A DNA stretch of 64,000 bases from Dryococelus australis (GCA_029891345.1 CM057002.1:59820777-59884776); one strand, 5' to 3'; shown: positions 1 to 13,031, counted from the first letter of the stretch. Notes: generated by a model from the letters alone, not told the origin. Program-made: numbers and translations.

Positions 1-200
1 CTCACGAGTGAGTGGATACATGGGGAAATAGAAAATAAATACCATAGTATCGGCAATTATGCTGCGGATACCGATACTACTGATATCGGCCGATACTCGG
101 GTATCGGTATCGGCCCAGCCCTAGTATTTTGTACATGTTCATTTTTCCAAATTTCTTATTTTATTATGATTCATTGTATCAGTAGTATAATCTCATAGGA

Positions 201-778
201 TGACAGTGCAACTTTTCGCCGGGTTAGTAAGATAGACACGTAGTCGCCGGGTTGCACCATCTGAGGTGACAGTTTCCAGACGTGACCCACGGCAGGCATG
301 TAATACTTTGATTTCAAGAGTCATGTCAGTTTCACTGGCTATTTTTAGACATTACCGCACTTTGTGCAATATTTAGGCAGTATAAATAGAGTAAGTGCAA
401 CTTTACTGTCGTCACAAGTAGTTGTTACACATTCACGTCACTGTTTAATAGTTCACATCAAGTTTGTCACAGTTTTTTAGTCGTCGCTGTTTATTCCTCA
501 AGTCAGTTCAGAGATGTAGTGTTCGTGCAGGGCAGCGAGTGACCACGCTGCCATTTTATCTCTTGCTCTATTTTTTTTTCTACGAGTGTCAATTGTTTTT
601 GAAGAGACTGCAATAAACTGCAGTGAAAATTTATTTAATGTTTCACTTATTTTCTGTGGTATCCCTGTCATCAACAAACTTTCAACTGTTTCTTTATTCT
701 GTGTCTCTAACTTTCACTGAGCTAATTCAAGCTAGTGTTTGCTGGGGACTCCCACAAGCACGTTCAGCAAATATTACA
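201..778 (+). repeat. LTR of a Gypsy-like retrotransposon (5' LTR or LTR plus internal remnant)
   Basis: The segment starts TG and ends CA. It carries a promoter-like TATAAATA at 381-388 and a poly(A) signal AATAAA at 612-617. Two bases after its end lies a tRNA primer-binding-like sequence. That order (TATA, AATAAA, CA, PBS) is the expected U3-R-U5-PBS layout of an LTR. No second copy of this LTR was seen in the window, so the exact ends are inferred from the TG/CA dinucleotides and the PBS. Confidence 0.6.
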
Positions 779-780
779 AT

Positions 781-795
781 TGGCGCCCAACGTGG
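781..795 (+). other. Retrotransposon primer-binding site
   Basis: The sequence TGGCGCCCAACGTGG is the classic minus-strand primer-binding form seen after Gypsy LTRs. It starts two bases after the LTR end at 778. A near-identical site (TGGTGCCCAACGTGGG) occurs at 37335. Confidence 0.7.
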
Positions 796-1440
796 TCTTC
801 AAATAACCCCCGAACCTTTGAAACAAACTGGTGCACCCCAAATTGCCAACCAATTCCCTAGTTAGTAATACCACCACCTCCAGGGTGTTTTATCCTTTGC
901 AATAGCCCATGTTGTAGCTCTTGTGCTAAATACCAATCTTCCACCTCCCTCAACAGCAGTCTCACCAATCAGACTTATCATCCTATCCAGAGCAGCTACA
1001 ACCATGCAACAGAAAATCTTATCTACCAGCTACAGTACGTTCACTGCAATGCAGAATAGATTGGCCTTACTACCAACTCTCTTAGACAGCGAATGAAAGA
1101 CCATAGAGCAGACACCAAACAAGCCATAGCTGGGACAAATGTAAATTTGCAGGAGGAGCCAGTAGCAGCACATGCAGCATCTCACTACCAGAACTTCGAC
1201 TCCTGTTACACAACCAGAGTGGTGAGGGCCCTACGACCTTCTAATAGTAGTGCAGAACTGCAAGGCTGGGAACTGGCCCTCCAATACATCACTAAATCGA
1301 GACAGACACCTGGCTTAAACATAAGATAACCCCTCTGCCACATTAAAAATTTCCTGCCTCACCCTAGTTAGCCTTTAGGCCACTAGGTTCACCAGACTGC
1401 AGTGTGCCACCACTCATGGCCTGATGAAGCTGGCATAGCA
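796..1440 (+). mobile_element. Degenerate internal sequence downstream of the first LTR
   Basis: Short open stretches (623-865, 1093-1329) cross this region, but none shows a recognisable Gag, protease or RT motif. Its position after the primer-binding site suggests the leader and start of gag of the LTR element at 201-778. The right boundary is unknown. The stretch 1440-2050 holds only short open frames and no motif I recognise. Confidence 0.35.
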
Positions 1441-2059
1441 GCGAAACGTTGCACAACCACGTATCTACGTGGAATGTGTGTTCGTTCAACTTTTGTGTGT
1501 GTGTGTGTCTACGAGTACCATCCTGTGAGTACTTCTGTGTTCTCTCTACTTTTTATGATGTAATCAGCAGTCTAGCCTGGCACCCTCTTACTGTTTACGT
1601 GTTGAAAATCCACAGTATGTTTGTGTTATCTTCTCATGATCGGTCACCCTCCTTTCACCCCCTCATCAACACCTTTGATTGATGGGCGTAACTGTGAAGA
1701 CAATTCCCCATCTAGTTCCCCCTGAGACTCTGATATTTGTCAATGTCAGGCTGGTTGATTGTTATCTCACAGCAGGGTGGAGCTTGGGACAAAAACTACA
1801 AGCTTTGTTTGAAGAAAACAGTAGGAGTTGAGGACCTTTTTTGCTGATGCTTTAGTTTCCTAGATGTCATGTATTGGTAGTGAAACTGTTTCAGCTTCGT
1901 TACACAGCAAAACTTTCAATGTTCAGAAAGCCAAAACATTAATTATACAGTATGTACTGAAGAATAACTCAAAACTACCCCCAACATGTAATGTTTGTCA
2001 AATTTGCAAAAAATTATCTGCAGTTCACATGTCGGAAAAGCATTGATTCGGTCGAATTT

Positions 2060-2690
2060 GGCCCAAGCTGGTTCGAATCGGCACTGCCCTACCCAAGATG
2101 GAATAGTCATTTTATACAACCAACACCTGTGGGCAGATAAAAACCCTCATGCCAGCTTCATTGGTTCCCAACAAACATTTTCTATCAACATACGGGCAGC
2201 TATTATTGGGGATAGTTTAATTGGGCCACACATGCTGCCATTATGTCTCAGTGGTAACCTCTACCTGCACTTCCTAGAGAATACATTTCCTGAGCGCCTC
2301 AAATATGTTCTTTTGATATTCGAGGTTGGTTGTGGTTTCAACATGAGGTGCAACTTCTCATTTTTTCATAACTTCTGAGAGCATTTGTACTGCAGATTCA
2401 GTGAGCAATAAATTGGTTGCAGTGTACCCATTGCATGGCCTACACATTCTCCGTACCTCACCCCACTTTACTATTTTGTGTGGGGGCACTTGGAGAGTCT
2501 GATATGTGAGACTCTAATTAAATTGTAGGATGAGTTCTTTGCTGGGATATTTGCAGATGCTTACTCTATAGCAAAGCCTGGGGCCTTTGAACATGTACAA
2601 TAGGCAATTATATGTCGTCGTAGAGCTTGTATTTAAGCAGAAGGCAACACTTTTGATCAGTTTTTGTAAAGGATTACAATTAAATAGAAA
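2060..2690 (+). pseudogene. Mariner-like transposase remnant (DUF4817-associated arthropod family)
   Basis: Conceptual translation over 2060-2378 gives LWADKNPHASF followed by SINIRAAIIGDSLIGPH and LHFLENTFPERL. These match the central DDE region of the arthropod transposases that carry an N-terminal DUF4817 helix-turn-helix. After frameshifts and stops the same family continues near 2430-2530 with AWPTHSPYLTPLYYF and WGHLESL. In intact relatives the motif reads SPDLTPLD-F, so the third catalytic acid is replaced by tyrosine here. The open frame at 1864-2046 could be a remnant of the N-terminal part, but that is weak. The gene is non-functional. Confidence 0.7.
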
Positions 2691-2837
2691 TGCAATGGTT
2701 TCATTCTTACTCAATCACTTCAAAATAGACTTCAGTTTGACGCATGATGTCTTTTTAACAATGGTAACTTTAACGACTTCCACTCCATCCCTAGGTCAGT
2801 TGTTGTGGAGTTAGAAGTTAACCTTATCCTGTTAACA

Positions 2838-4804
2838 TGTGAGGTTGTACTGTCTGCCTTGAAGATTGTTTTATTTACCGGCCCACCTTAACAGTGCTTA
2901 AAGACAGCGAGTTCTTTTACTCTCTGCTAGATAGCTCTAGTAGCTTGTCTTTTGTTTTGCATCCATTTCCAGCCAGCTGGTGACATCACAGAGGCAAGCC
3001 ATGCATTTGCACCCCCTGCTCTGCGACTACTACCCCTCGCCCTAGCGGTGCAAGCCAATCAGTAGTGAGCAGTGGCCCGAGATTAGTATAAAAGCAGTCT
3101 TCATTGGTCTAGCACCCATTGTTCACACACTGACCAGTCTGAATGCTCAGCAGTCTTCATTTCTAGCGCACGTTGCTCAGATCTGACCAGATTGATCTCA
3201 ACACTTTGTAGCACTCGCTGTTCGGGAATCACCCGTTACGTTCATTCTAGCATCCTTTGCTTAGGACAACACCCCTGTACTTCGCTTAAGCTATGTTTGG
3301 GATAGGGTTAGGTTACGCTAGTTAGAAGACATCCGTTATGTACCCCGCAAACCCCGTGACCCCTACAGTTACGGACGTATCTGTAGAGGACCTCTCCTTA
3401 AAGTCTTTTTCAAGGCTAAATCCTGTCACGTTCCTTGCTTAGTTATCCTGCTACGTGCCAGCGATTACGTTACATAGTTTGCCACGACACGTTCCTACAA
3501 CAATGCAAGTGTTTGCTGCATAGGCTACAACAGCTCTCACCGCACCCTTTTGCTATGTTGGTTGCCTCTACCGGTCATCATAATTTGCACTTATAGCTTT
3601 CCGGCTGAAATTTGCGCTGCTGACCAGGAGCTAGGGTGCATTCACCATGTGTTTATTTCCGTTAAATGAAATAAATTGTGAGTCAGCTTTTACTATTGAG
3701 TACCTTGCTTGTAGACTTAGCACCTTTTTGTAGTTACCCTCGCTAACAGGTCTGCAGGTGACCCTGGGGAATTCTACTCAACTGAGCCTGACACTATTTT
3801 CTACACAATCCACACTAGCTTTGGGTGCACTTCCGCTCAACCCTCTGGGAATGATGGAAAGGAGGAGCCAGCCAGGTACACTGTCCTTAGAACAGCTTGT
3901 CGGCCTAGTGTTCACTGGCCTCTCCCGAGCGGGCTCCACTGGAAGAGACTTGTGTCACCTAGGTTGGGAAGACTGGGACAGGGCCACACACCCGTGTGCG
4001 TATCTGGACAAGGTGAGGCCTAACTTCCCTTGTGCCTCAGAGTCTCCATCAGACTGGGGAATAGGGTGTCCATCTGTCCACTGCCACACGTGGTACAACA
4101 CGTATCACTGTACGAGGAACCTGCAGACGTGGTATGGTAGTAGGAGGGTAATTTCCAATTCCCGATGCCCTACGCCCAGAGGAAAGGCTTGAAGGAAAGA
4201 GTTAGGCAGACACTCTTAGCATCAGGTAGAGCACACTAATATCAGCCTTCCCTGGTCAAGTAGCTAGCTAGTTTGTCTCCTTAAGAACAAGCACAAGTGC
4301 TATGCCACCTGCAAGACCCAGTGGAAGTTCCTGTGCCCCGTAATCTCTTCACACCACCTGAGAGGACCGGCCCCGTCGAGTACCCGGAGTGGTTCATCGA
4401 GTATTTGCGCCAACCTGAGCAACCTCCCACACCAGTCATAGCCTATCTCGTGCCTACAATTCTCCATCCTGTACCTCTGCTTAAGCCACAGGACATTGTT
4501 CGCCAACCCTCTGTACCAGCAGTAGTCACACCTATCTCAAGTGCTGCTCCACCCAAATGTTGTGCAGGTATATCCAAGACAGTGGTGGCACCCAAACGCC
4601 AAATAGTGCTATCCACGCCACATTTTGTGCCCTGCCACGTAGCCTCTCAGCCAGTTTTGTATAACGGGGAGGTGCCAGTATCCAAGCAAAACTTAACCCC
4701 CATATCTATATAGAAGTGCCTGACTCAGCTTCTAGACAAATAGACCCCGGCATCCACTATGAAGATCAGAGAGTGAGTATAAGTTCCTGGGACGTCACGC
4801 GTCA
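2838..4804 (+). repeat. Solo LTR, copy A of a ~2-kb LTR family
   Basis: The segment starts TGTGAGG and ends near GTCACGCGTCA. It has TATAAAAG at 3087-3094 and AATAAA at 3670-3675. The same layout recurs, with sequence similarity at both ends, in copy B (15865-17690, minus strand). Copy C (35430-37324) has the same spacing between TATA and AATAAA and is followed by a primer-binding site. About 1.1 kb lies between the poly(A) signal and the end, so U5 is exceptionally long and contains the reading frame at 4297-4713. I saw no clear target-site duplication, so the ends are accurate to about 10 bases. Confidence 0.6.
4297..4713 (+). CDS. Proline-rich reading frame inside LTR copy A, conserved among copies
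   Basis: The frame is open for 138 codons with no recognised domain. Copy B on the minus strand encodes a related peptide. A reads PRNLFTPPERTGPVEYP and B reads SRNLFNPPEKTDPMEYP, followed in both by QPPTP. Many base differences between A and B are third-position or synonymous, including CGT against AGA for the same arginine. A second conserved block near the end, FVPCHVASQPVLYNGEVP, recurs in modified form in copies B, C and D. This implies protein-level constraint while the family was active. It could be a small accessory protein or an extended gag leader. The start codon is uncertain and the frame is probably not expressed as a host gene. Confidence 0.4.
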   Translation: MLCHLQDPVEVPVPRNLFTPPERTGPVEYPEWFIEYLRQPEQPPTPVIAYLVPTILHPVPLLKPQDIVRQPSVPAVVTPISSAAPPKCCAGISKTVVAPKRQIVLSTPHFVPCHVASQPVLYNGEVPVSKQNLTPISI

Positions 4805-5442
4805 ATTTAATCAGTTTCTGACGTATGGTTATTTAATAAAACATACATATGAGTACTGAATTTTGTTACAAATACTTGTTCTTTTAAAATAATGATGTTT
4901 TACTGTAGTAACTCATACCCATTGTATTAATTTTTATTATTCTAAAAATACAAGTGATTTCTGTGTACAGTTCTCAGTTTCAGTGTGAAAACTATTGCCT
5001 TCTGGCTGGCACATACATACTTTTTATCAGTCCACTAAGTTTGGTTTTTTTCTTCATTCCTTATTCTTTTAGGTGTAGCTATAACCATCTTCAGCACAAA
5101 GACATAAATAATTAAAACATGACAGTACAATCTCTCAGTGTTGCATTAAATTCAAATTAATTTCTAAAATAGGTAGTTTTTATTCATTCATAAACCTGTT
5201 TTGTTATAATGCATATTTGTTTAGGAGAAAAAGTAGGATTACCATAATAGAATCCACAGTGTATGGTAAGTGTTTTTGTTGTAACTTAAGTTTTGCTGTG
5301 GTGGAGATTATTTGACAAGAAAACGGCAACAAGCTGAGGTAGCCAATCTTCAGTACTTGGCTATTATAAGAAATTTTTATTTGCAAGATTTTGTAGAGTT
5401 TGGTATTGTATCTAAATTTTGTTTCGTTATTAACTTTTACAG

Positions 5443-5565
5443 CAGTGGCGCCTGTTTCCATACTTGGCTGCAGCATATGCATTCATAAATTTCTCAAAAT
5501 TTTTTAGCAGTGCCATGCTTGACTTCAGCAGAACTTCTGAACAAACAGAAGACCTGGCACATCTG
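5443..5565 (+). CDS. ACOX3: Peroxisomal acyl-CoA oxidase (ACOX3-type), internal exon
   Basis: This 41-codon exon follows a TTTTACAG acceptor and ends at a CTG|GTGAGT donor. It reads QWRLFPYLAAAYAFINFSKF, matching the family block QQWRLLPYLA-YAL-HFSK at the start of the C-terminal helical half. Acyl-CoA oxidases oxidise acyl-CoAs to 2-trans-enoyl-CoAs with FAD and release hydrogen peroxide. ACOX3 acts on branched-chain acyl-CoAs in peroxisomes. The exon begins and ends in phase 0, which fits the next exon at 13032. About half the protein (acyl-CoA dehydrogenase N-terminal and middle domains) must be encoded to the left of the window. The 7.4-kb intron that follows is filled with element remnants. 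Confidence 0.85.
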
Positions 5566-6649
5566 GTGAGTTCCATAAACACTATTTGTTTTTAAAAGTT
5601 TTTATATGTTTTTACCATTGAGACATTGTAAATTGTAATTAAGTATTGTATGTGATTTTCTATTGCTGATTTCAATGATTCTTCAAATGTGTGTGGAGAC
5701 TAGTTCTTAACCATCGCAACTTATTGCCACTGTAAAAATTGATGGTGTAAGATTTATTTATGCAGAATTTCTAAACTTAAATCTATGAAAGGATGGGAAT
5801 TCAAGTACTCACAATATAGTACTTTTCAACAGACACGCACACAAAGAAGGACTATACATTTTTGACATGGTTGTGCATTTGTGACGTTTCGCTGGCTAGG
5901 CCAGTTGTATCAGGCGGCGATTTGTAGGATACTGCTTGGCAAACTTGTCCCTTATCATTCAGATGTTGGTTGAGCACAGCTTGGAGATGTTTGTTACATT
6001 GTCGTGGCGTGTGGTGAGTTTTTTTACAAGGTAAGCAGTATAATAGCCCCTCATCTTCGAGTGTTTTAGGTAACATTTGCTAGTGCCGGGTTGTGGTTCC
6101 ATTTTCAATTTCTGCTAACAAATGCAACTTCCTACTTTGCTTACCATCCACATGTATTTAATATTTTATAATACCTGGCATTAGTTATAAAAACGGAAAC
6201 TAAATTAATGTAATAATAATTAAACTGAATATTATTTAGAGAGCATACTACAAATTATAAGAAAACTCCAGTTTTTCTGAACACATTCATCCACTTTCCA
6301 AGGAAAAATGAGGACTGGAGGACGCAAACAGAATGACTGCTTACCCTGCAGAAGGAACGTGACAGGGTAACTCGCTTGCGAGTTCGATTCATCGCTAGTC
6401 GCTCCCATTTATGAAAATAAATACTAGATAACAGCACTACGCATGTACACAGTACAGAAGTTACGAAATCTCTGTTTCTCGAATCAGAAACAGGAATCTA
6501 AGATTTAAATGTGTTCAAATTTAAAGTCAAGACAAAAACTATAAAGGACAAAACATTTCCAATATGTATAGGGTAAGTATTGCTTACCTTACGTCTACGG
6601 AACAAACACCACTGCTTGTTTCGATGCCTTACTTTCTAATTACATATTG

Positions 6650-6972
6650 TGTGACTCTGCTTTTGCACTTCCAGGTTGATGCCCATATGCCAGAAAATCA
6701 TAATAAATTCTGACTAAATTTCTCCCTATCAAAACATTTGTGACAGAAAATTCTAACTGCACGTGGTGTTTTTTTTTTAAATTCCTTCCCTTCCTTCCTT
6801 TAAGAGTTAAAACATTAAAATGTACTGTACGACGACCAATTTGTAAACATGTTTTAGGGAAAGAAAAAAAAAAAATTGTATGCCAATATCTGGTATATAA
6901 GCAGAACCCCACTTTATGTAGTCATTTTTTTTTGTAAAAATGTGCGGCCTGTACACGCCGAAATACGGTATT
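6650..6972 (+). mobile_element. MITE family M3, 5'-truncated copy
   Basis: The sequence resembles the right two-thirds of the full element at 38559-39272. Shared parts include an AAACATTTGTGACAGGAAAT-like stretch, the TTAAAACATTAAAATGTACT block, and a right end whose reverse complement gives the same terminal repeat. The open frames at 6640-6937 are by-products of this copy. Confidence 0.6.
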
Positions 6973-6999
6973 CTTCGAAGGGCGTTCTCACTTCTTGTA

Positions 7000-7860
7000 A
7001 GAGTTTGGTGTACTGGTTGCTAGCAGGCAACAAACACCACCCTCCTGGTCACTACTATGCGAGGGGAGGGAGGAGACTCTTCTCTGGGTCCACAGACTCA
7101 AGGAAACACACACTCAAGTTTACCATGGAACTTGGGCTCTGAGCAGGTTACATCGCTCATGTAAGGACTGTTGTGGCCTCAGTGGTGGACACTTTGAATC
7201 CAAGAGGGACATTGAGTTCAGTAGTGGTCACATCGCTTGCTTAACTATCTCTTAGGAAGAACATGGGATCCTCTCCCTGAATCACTATAGCTGAAGTACT
7301 ATCTCGTGGCACCGGCACCAGGGAGAGACACTTCCTCCGTGGGCAAACCATGAGAGCCACTTCTACCCTTGCACTCCTCCAGCTGCAGATTTGTCTAAGT
7401 AGCAACAGTCACGCCTTTTATATTGAATGCCTACTCAGTCCAGTAAAGTCTAGTTGTAGTTCTTTTATTTTGCACCTCCAATGTAACATGTCTTTAAGTG
7501 CCACAGTTGCTTGCATGACACAACTGTTCCCATGCCCCAACACTGGGCTTGTCAAAAGGAGGTTGCAGATATCAGGTATCCGAGCTGCCCAGGCCAGTGG
7601 CTCTAAGGAGCAAGGGCCAAACACCCTTAGAAAATATCACAAAGGCAGCCCCTCACGCCCTGCTGCCTGTCACCCAGCCTATCCGCCTGGGAACTTTGTG
7701 TCAGTGGGGGCTCCCACCACACCAGACGTATCTTCAGACCTGCACCTCCGCCTGCAGTATGATCCTAGTCTGCCCAGCACCTTCCATTAAGTAGGGTGAG
7801 CAGGCCAGATACCCTTTTTAAGGAGCACAGCTTCCTGGCTCTTAGAGGGAGCTGTTTGAA
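7000..7860. repeat. GC-richer unclassified interspersed sequence
   Basis: Base composition rises sharply compared with the AT-rich flanks. Overlapping open frames (7350-7790, 7549-7794) show no domain I recognise. The texture resembles the LTR copies, but I could not align it with them. It is probably another LTR fragment in the ACOX3 intron. The stretch 7860-9500 is AT-rich intron in which I see nothing. Confidence 0.3.
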
Positions 7861-10800
7861 TAAGTCAGTTGGTGTCAAATATTCTTGTCTCATACTGGTT
7901 CAAAATGACTCATATTTGAAATATATTACATCAAATTAATGTATATATATTTTAAAAATACTCCACAACAGTCCTGTAACCTTGTCAAATCAATGTTGAG
8001 CATGTACAAGATGAAGTGAATACTGCTATTAAGGGTATGGGAGTGGAGAAAATGAAGAAACGAAAATATGCATAATTTAAGTTGCATTTCAATTGAAACA
8101 AGTACAAATTACTGTTCTAGCATGAAGTTTAGTTTGTTACACAGACAACTGGTTTGTAGCCACATAAAATAAACTGTATTAATAATTTGTCCAAGAACTC
8201 TTTCCTTCCCGCATATTTCTCCATTGTCTGTTGTGCATCGCAGGGCTGTCAGACATGATATACGTTGTCATTCATTCATGCATCAGTTGATACATGATTT
8301 TGTAAATGATGCACTGTTAGTTCATATCCAACATAATACTGCACACTGGATGTCAAAATTTTGCCATTGTAGCTTAGCCAGACTTAATGAACGGTGTTTG
8401 TGGTAAGTCAAGCAGTTTTGAATGTCCTAGTCAGTATGGTATCTACTTCTGTTTCTGTTTTATATCCTTTTACCATACGTGAAATTAACATTACCATGTA
8501 CATTAACGTCACTGTATACCACAATCAGCTGTAAATATGAAATTGTTAGGAAGTTAAACAGGTGATTAATATCCTATTTATTAATCTTATTTTCATAAAA
8601 TTAATAGATTATAGGTTGTATAAATTGACTATCTACAAACTTAAATGATGCTAAATTTTTGCTGTGATGTTTAATTACTTGTATTTTTCCTAAATTGCAG
8701 CCAACTTGACTGAAAACTGGCCAATGATTGTGTCTATTAGAATATGGGTGTAAATTTTTTTCCCAAAGGTTGATTTCAAAATGTGTAATTAACTGGGAAC
8801 CATTAGTACAGTTTATTGTTGCTTACAATGTTATTAAATGCAGTCTTCACTGCAGCTAACATATGAGTAGAAATAATATTATACATTAGGTAACACGTGT
8901 TTATTAGCACACCATAAATCTATTGGGTTACCACTAAAGTTACATACAGGTGAGTCACAGATGGAAAGACTGTACACCCAAAATAGCTGCAAACAGGTGA
9001 AACCCTTAATAGATCATAGATGCACATTAATACACTGTATAATGCCAAAATACACATTAAACTGGTAAATAAATCTAAATTTACCAATGCAAATGGAATG
9101 ATTTCCTTTAACATGTAACATTCCATAACAGTTAATACAGATAATTTACATCTCATTTGTGACAAGAATAAAATAACTGGATTTCTGGATAACCATCCAC
9201 CTCAAAACTGAGTTTTGCATTAGTGGTACATTCTGTATTAACTAGTGATTTGACTTTATTTTGGGTTAATTAATATTTATAACAGTTAAAAAAATATATA
9301 GCTGTTATCACATACTGTTATAATGATAGCAGCATTTATAAAATTGTGTGTTACCATTGTAACTGTAAGGACGTAAAAACCAATTTTAACAATTTCTTAA
9401 CTTACTCTACATTGGAAGTAGTGTGTATGCATGAAACCAGTTTGTGTAATGCAAAAGAAAACATTCTGTCAATATAAAATGCAATACATATTGTACGGCT
9501 GAAGATTTTTTGTGATCTAGCTTTGTTACTATGCTGTGTTCGGTTTTCTTTGCAGCGACTGAGGAAGTTACGAGACCTGGAAATTTACAGAAGGCAGGGC
9601 AATGATATGTGTGTGGAGATGACTATTGGCAGAGGGCACTGGCTGCCCAGGAGTTTAGTGTTGTACTTCCGCGAATCGTGTAGTTTTAGCTGGTACGATG
9701 CAACTTCGGCATACTGTATGTCGTGTGTGCTAGTGGGGCTGGCCGAGCCGCAGGTTCACAGACCGTTGCCTTGCAACCCAGCAGTTGAGTGTCGCGGGGT
9801 GCAGGACCAGACTTTAGTAGGAGGTTATAAGGAATCGTTGACCAGACACCAACTAGAGTGAACGCTTGGGTGCTGGTTGTAAGTTTTGAACACAGTTTAA
9901 GCCTAGGCAGGCTTCGGCCTGGCCTAGTGCGTTGTTAATTAATTTTGGGTCTGATGTGTGTGCTGCGGGAATGCGGAGAAGTGCAGTGCAATGAGCTGCG
10001 AGATGTGTGTTGAGAGACCAACCATAGGAGGTACTGCTCCCTTCTCGAGAAGCGAGAAGGGCAAGTAAGGTCAGCAAGGGATGCAGAAAGAGTAAAGTGG
10101 TAGTCAGTAACTGTACTTTCCAAATAAGTACTCTTTAAGGCAGATAAACTTTGCGAGTTATGTTGTTTATTAGGTTATTCTATACGAGCTCCCAAGGTAA
10201 CAGCACTCAGGCTAAGTGATGCTCAGATCAGTGATTCTCAGGTTTAATTGATATGTTGATTTAATCTGTACCCCACTTATTACAGTAATTAATGTTTTAA
10301 GCAGCGAGATAGTATTGTGATTGAGCTTTATAATTTATTAATGTGAGAACTCTAGCAAATGCGTTACAAAAAGCATTCTTTTATTAAACAAGGAATTTAA
10401 TTGTGAAGATGCATAGCATACATTGTTTTATGGTTTTTAAGCATACTTCCCTTCCTCCTCTTATGTTTATGATGCGTGCCAATGTCTTAGCCTTAGGCCT
10501 ATAAAAATTTATCGTGTTGCTGTATGTACTGTAGGGTGTTCCGTGTGTAAAGCAGACAAGCAGCATTTGTATTAACATCTTGTGGAGCAAACGAGCAGCA
10601 TTTATTTACGTTAACCCCTTGGTTAAAATGAAACTGTAAATTTTTTGCCACAGTAATAATATTTAACCTTAATGTAATTAAGGATATAACAATGTTTGTA
10701 TGGCTTCCATGATTATACCTATAAGAAATATCACGTAATTATAACTGCCAGAGATAAACATTCAGTGAAAGAAATAAGTCACTAACTGTATTATAGGAAA

Positions 10801-10929
10801 TTCCACGTAGTAATATTGTGTGTTAAAGTAACGTAAAAATATTATAACCATATGGATATTGGTAATTAAGTAATGCTTTAATGTACTTGTAATTCTTTAG
10901 CATAAAATATTTTTGTGCACTGAAATTTT

Positions 10930-12420
10930 ATTTTCTAATATTGGGAGCAGTGGCCATTGGCCTTTTGTTTTGTTATCTAGGTCGTAAGAGGGGTCATGCG
11001 CCACCGCTCCACTCAGGCAGCCGCCTGCCATTTTGTGATGTCAGCCCCCCCCCCCCCCCCCCCGCAGGATGGGTATGTAAGTTGGTCACAGGTAGGGTAT
11101 AGCAGAGAGCACGTCGGATAGCCTTCCCTGAGGTGGAATCCCTTACACCATGTTTTGCTACTCAGGGGCCAAAACATGCTCAGCAGTAGCAGGACACACC
11201 TTAAAACCTCCTGTCAGTGGGACCGGGGCTGAAATACGCTCAACCACTGTCAACCTATACCTTGGCACAGGGTCCGAAACATGCTCAGCAGCCATCCCTC
11301 CACCTCCTACTCCAACCACCAGAGTGCATGCCTACGTGAATGTTGGGAATACACCCCACGCCTCGCCACAACAAGTGCTCGTCACATGCACTGCCGTCTA
11401 TTTCCAGTGGTGTAAATCCCGTTCAGTGCCACGTGGTCGTGGTGTAGAGCAGATAGGGTGTTTTTCAGTGTAATTGTAAGCAAGTGTTCCTATGCCAGTG
11501 TAATTTTTGTGTAAATTGTACTCATTGCCAGTGTGGTCAATAAAATCCAGTGAAGTTACGAACAAGTGTTTTTTCCTCATTTCTGCTTCTCTACCCGTCT
11601 ACATTCTTGCTGTAAGAAAACGTCTAAAGGAGAAAGACAGTGCAGAGACACATGCTGCTTCACGGCCTACGAGTGATCGACCTCCTAACTTATTTAATTA
11701 TCATGGACTGTGTCCCGCGCCTTCCACCACGCTAGTGGAGTTCACCAAGATCATAACCAGTAAGGAGGCCAGTTCACCTCCCGCTCCCACGAGACTCGAG
11801 CATGACACAAACCTAGGGAAGGTTAAGAGGTGCTACGATAGGCAGCTACCGCTGCTCATCTCGCCCATCATAACACCAAACAAGAACCACTGTCCTTGCC
11901 CCCATACACCAGCGCATGAGGCAATTGCTCAAAGAGCTATTCTAGCTCCAGCTCAGCACTCTTCACTTCAGCTTACAAATATGGTAAGCCAGAGTCTGAT
12001 TTCCGCCTGGTGCACATAAAAACTCACAGGCGAATACAGCCCCTTGACACTTATTAGATAACTGTAGCTATTCCCTGGTCCTGTTACCACTGTCATCCAC
12101 AGGGAACGGTTATACTAATCCCCCAGCCAGGCCTCCCAGTGTCACTTATACCTAGGCCACCCACCCTAGGTGCAGGTACAGCCATGCCCCATGGCATATA
12201 AGTTAAGGATTGAAAGGACAGACTAAGCAACTCCCACGAACACTTCTCATATGAAAGTGATGACATATGAATTTGTACAGTGAGTGCTCAACGGGGGTTT
12301 AGGACCGCCCGTCTTCCAAGAATGTGTTCTATCAGCCATGTGAGCTGAAAAGGGAGCTACGCCCCGACCCCATATAAGTTACTATGTGGGTTGCAGATAT
12401 GAAAATGATCAGGGGAAGCA
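10930..12420 (+). repeat. Probable LTR-like repeat E with internal triplication
   Basis: The segment contains a C tract at 11047-11063 and an AATAAA at about 11537. It also has three divergent tandem copies of a roughly 55-base unit (11165-11290) that share AAACATGCTCAGCAG or AAATACGCTCAACCAC. The frames at 11150-11473 and 11507-12019 are open but encode no recognisable domain. The layout is reminiscent of the 2-kb LTR family but the sequence does not align clearly. The region 9540-10130 is similarly GC-rich and unclassified. Confidence 0.3.
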
Positions 12421-13031
12421 ACCTGTATCATGACAATATTAATAAAATATTTTTCATTTGAAGTGAGAAGCTACTGTTTGAATGCAAGCTCATGTATTAT
12501 GTTAAAATATTAGAAATGTGAGATGCATGCCAGAAAGACTGTGATAAAAGGATGCTGACGAAAAATTTACGAATAATGAAAAAGAGCATTCATTACAAGA
12601 AAATGAAATTATTTTAGAACAGGAAAACTCGTGAAGGTGCAGAAGTAAATTTTAAATCAATTTATTTTCCAACATGAAGAGTTTATACAGCAATTAATTT
12701 AAATATCAAATAAAACATTATTTGCATTATTTTGCACATGTGGTAAGATGATTCTGTATATCTAATAATGTGCTTTTTCTATTTTTATATGACACAGCAT
12801 TCACGAAAATTGAAAAAGCAACAAAAGCTTTTTTTATATGAAATTTGTTTAAAAATAAACTACATCTTGTCTTTATGAGTTTTCAGCTTCCTGATTAGTT
12901 TTGTCATCAAACTTGAACTACCAGTTGCCTATGAGTTCATTTGCTTCTTTAGCCATGTTCCTTGTATTACTTCCTAGAGGAAACTCTCATAATTTACCCC
13001 TGAGAAGTTTGAATGGAACTTGAATTTCCAG

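Noticed and set aside
2065..2085. Box B-like GGTTCGAATCG
   Set aside because: The upstream 60 bases do not form a tRNA or SINE head, so it is probably chance.
6361..6410. tRNA-like sequence GAGTTCGATTCATC
   Set aside because: It is a box B resemblance only. No cloverleaf or box A was found at proper distance.
11507..12019. 170-codon ORF
   Set aside because: There is no domain, no splice context and it lies in repeat-like GC-rich sequence. It is not supported as a gene.
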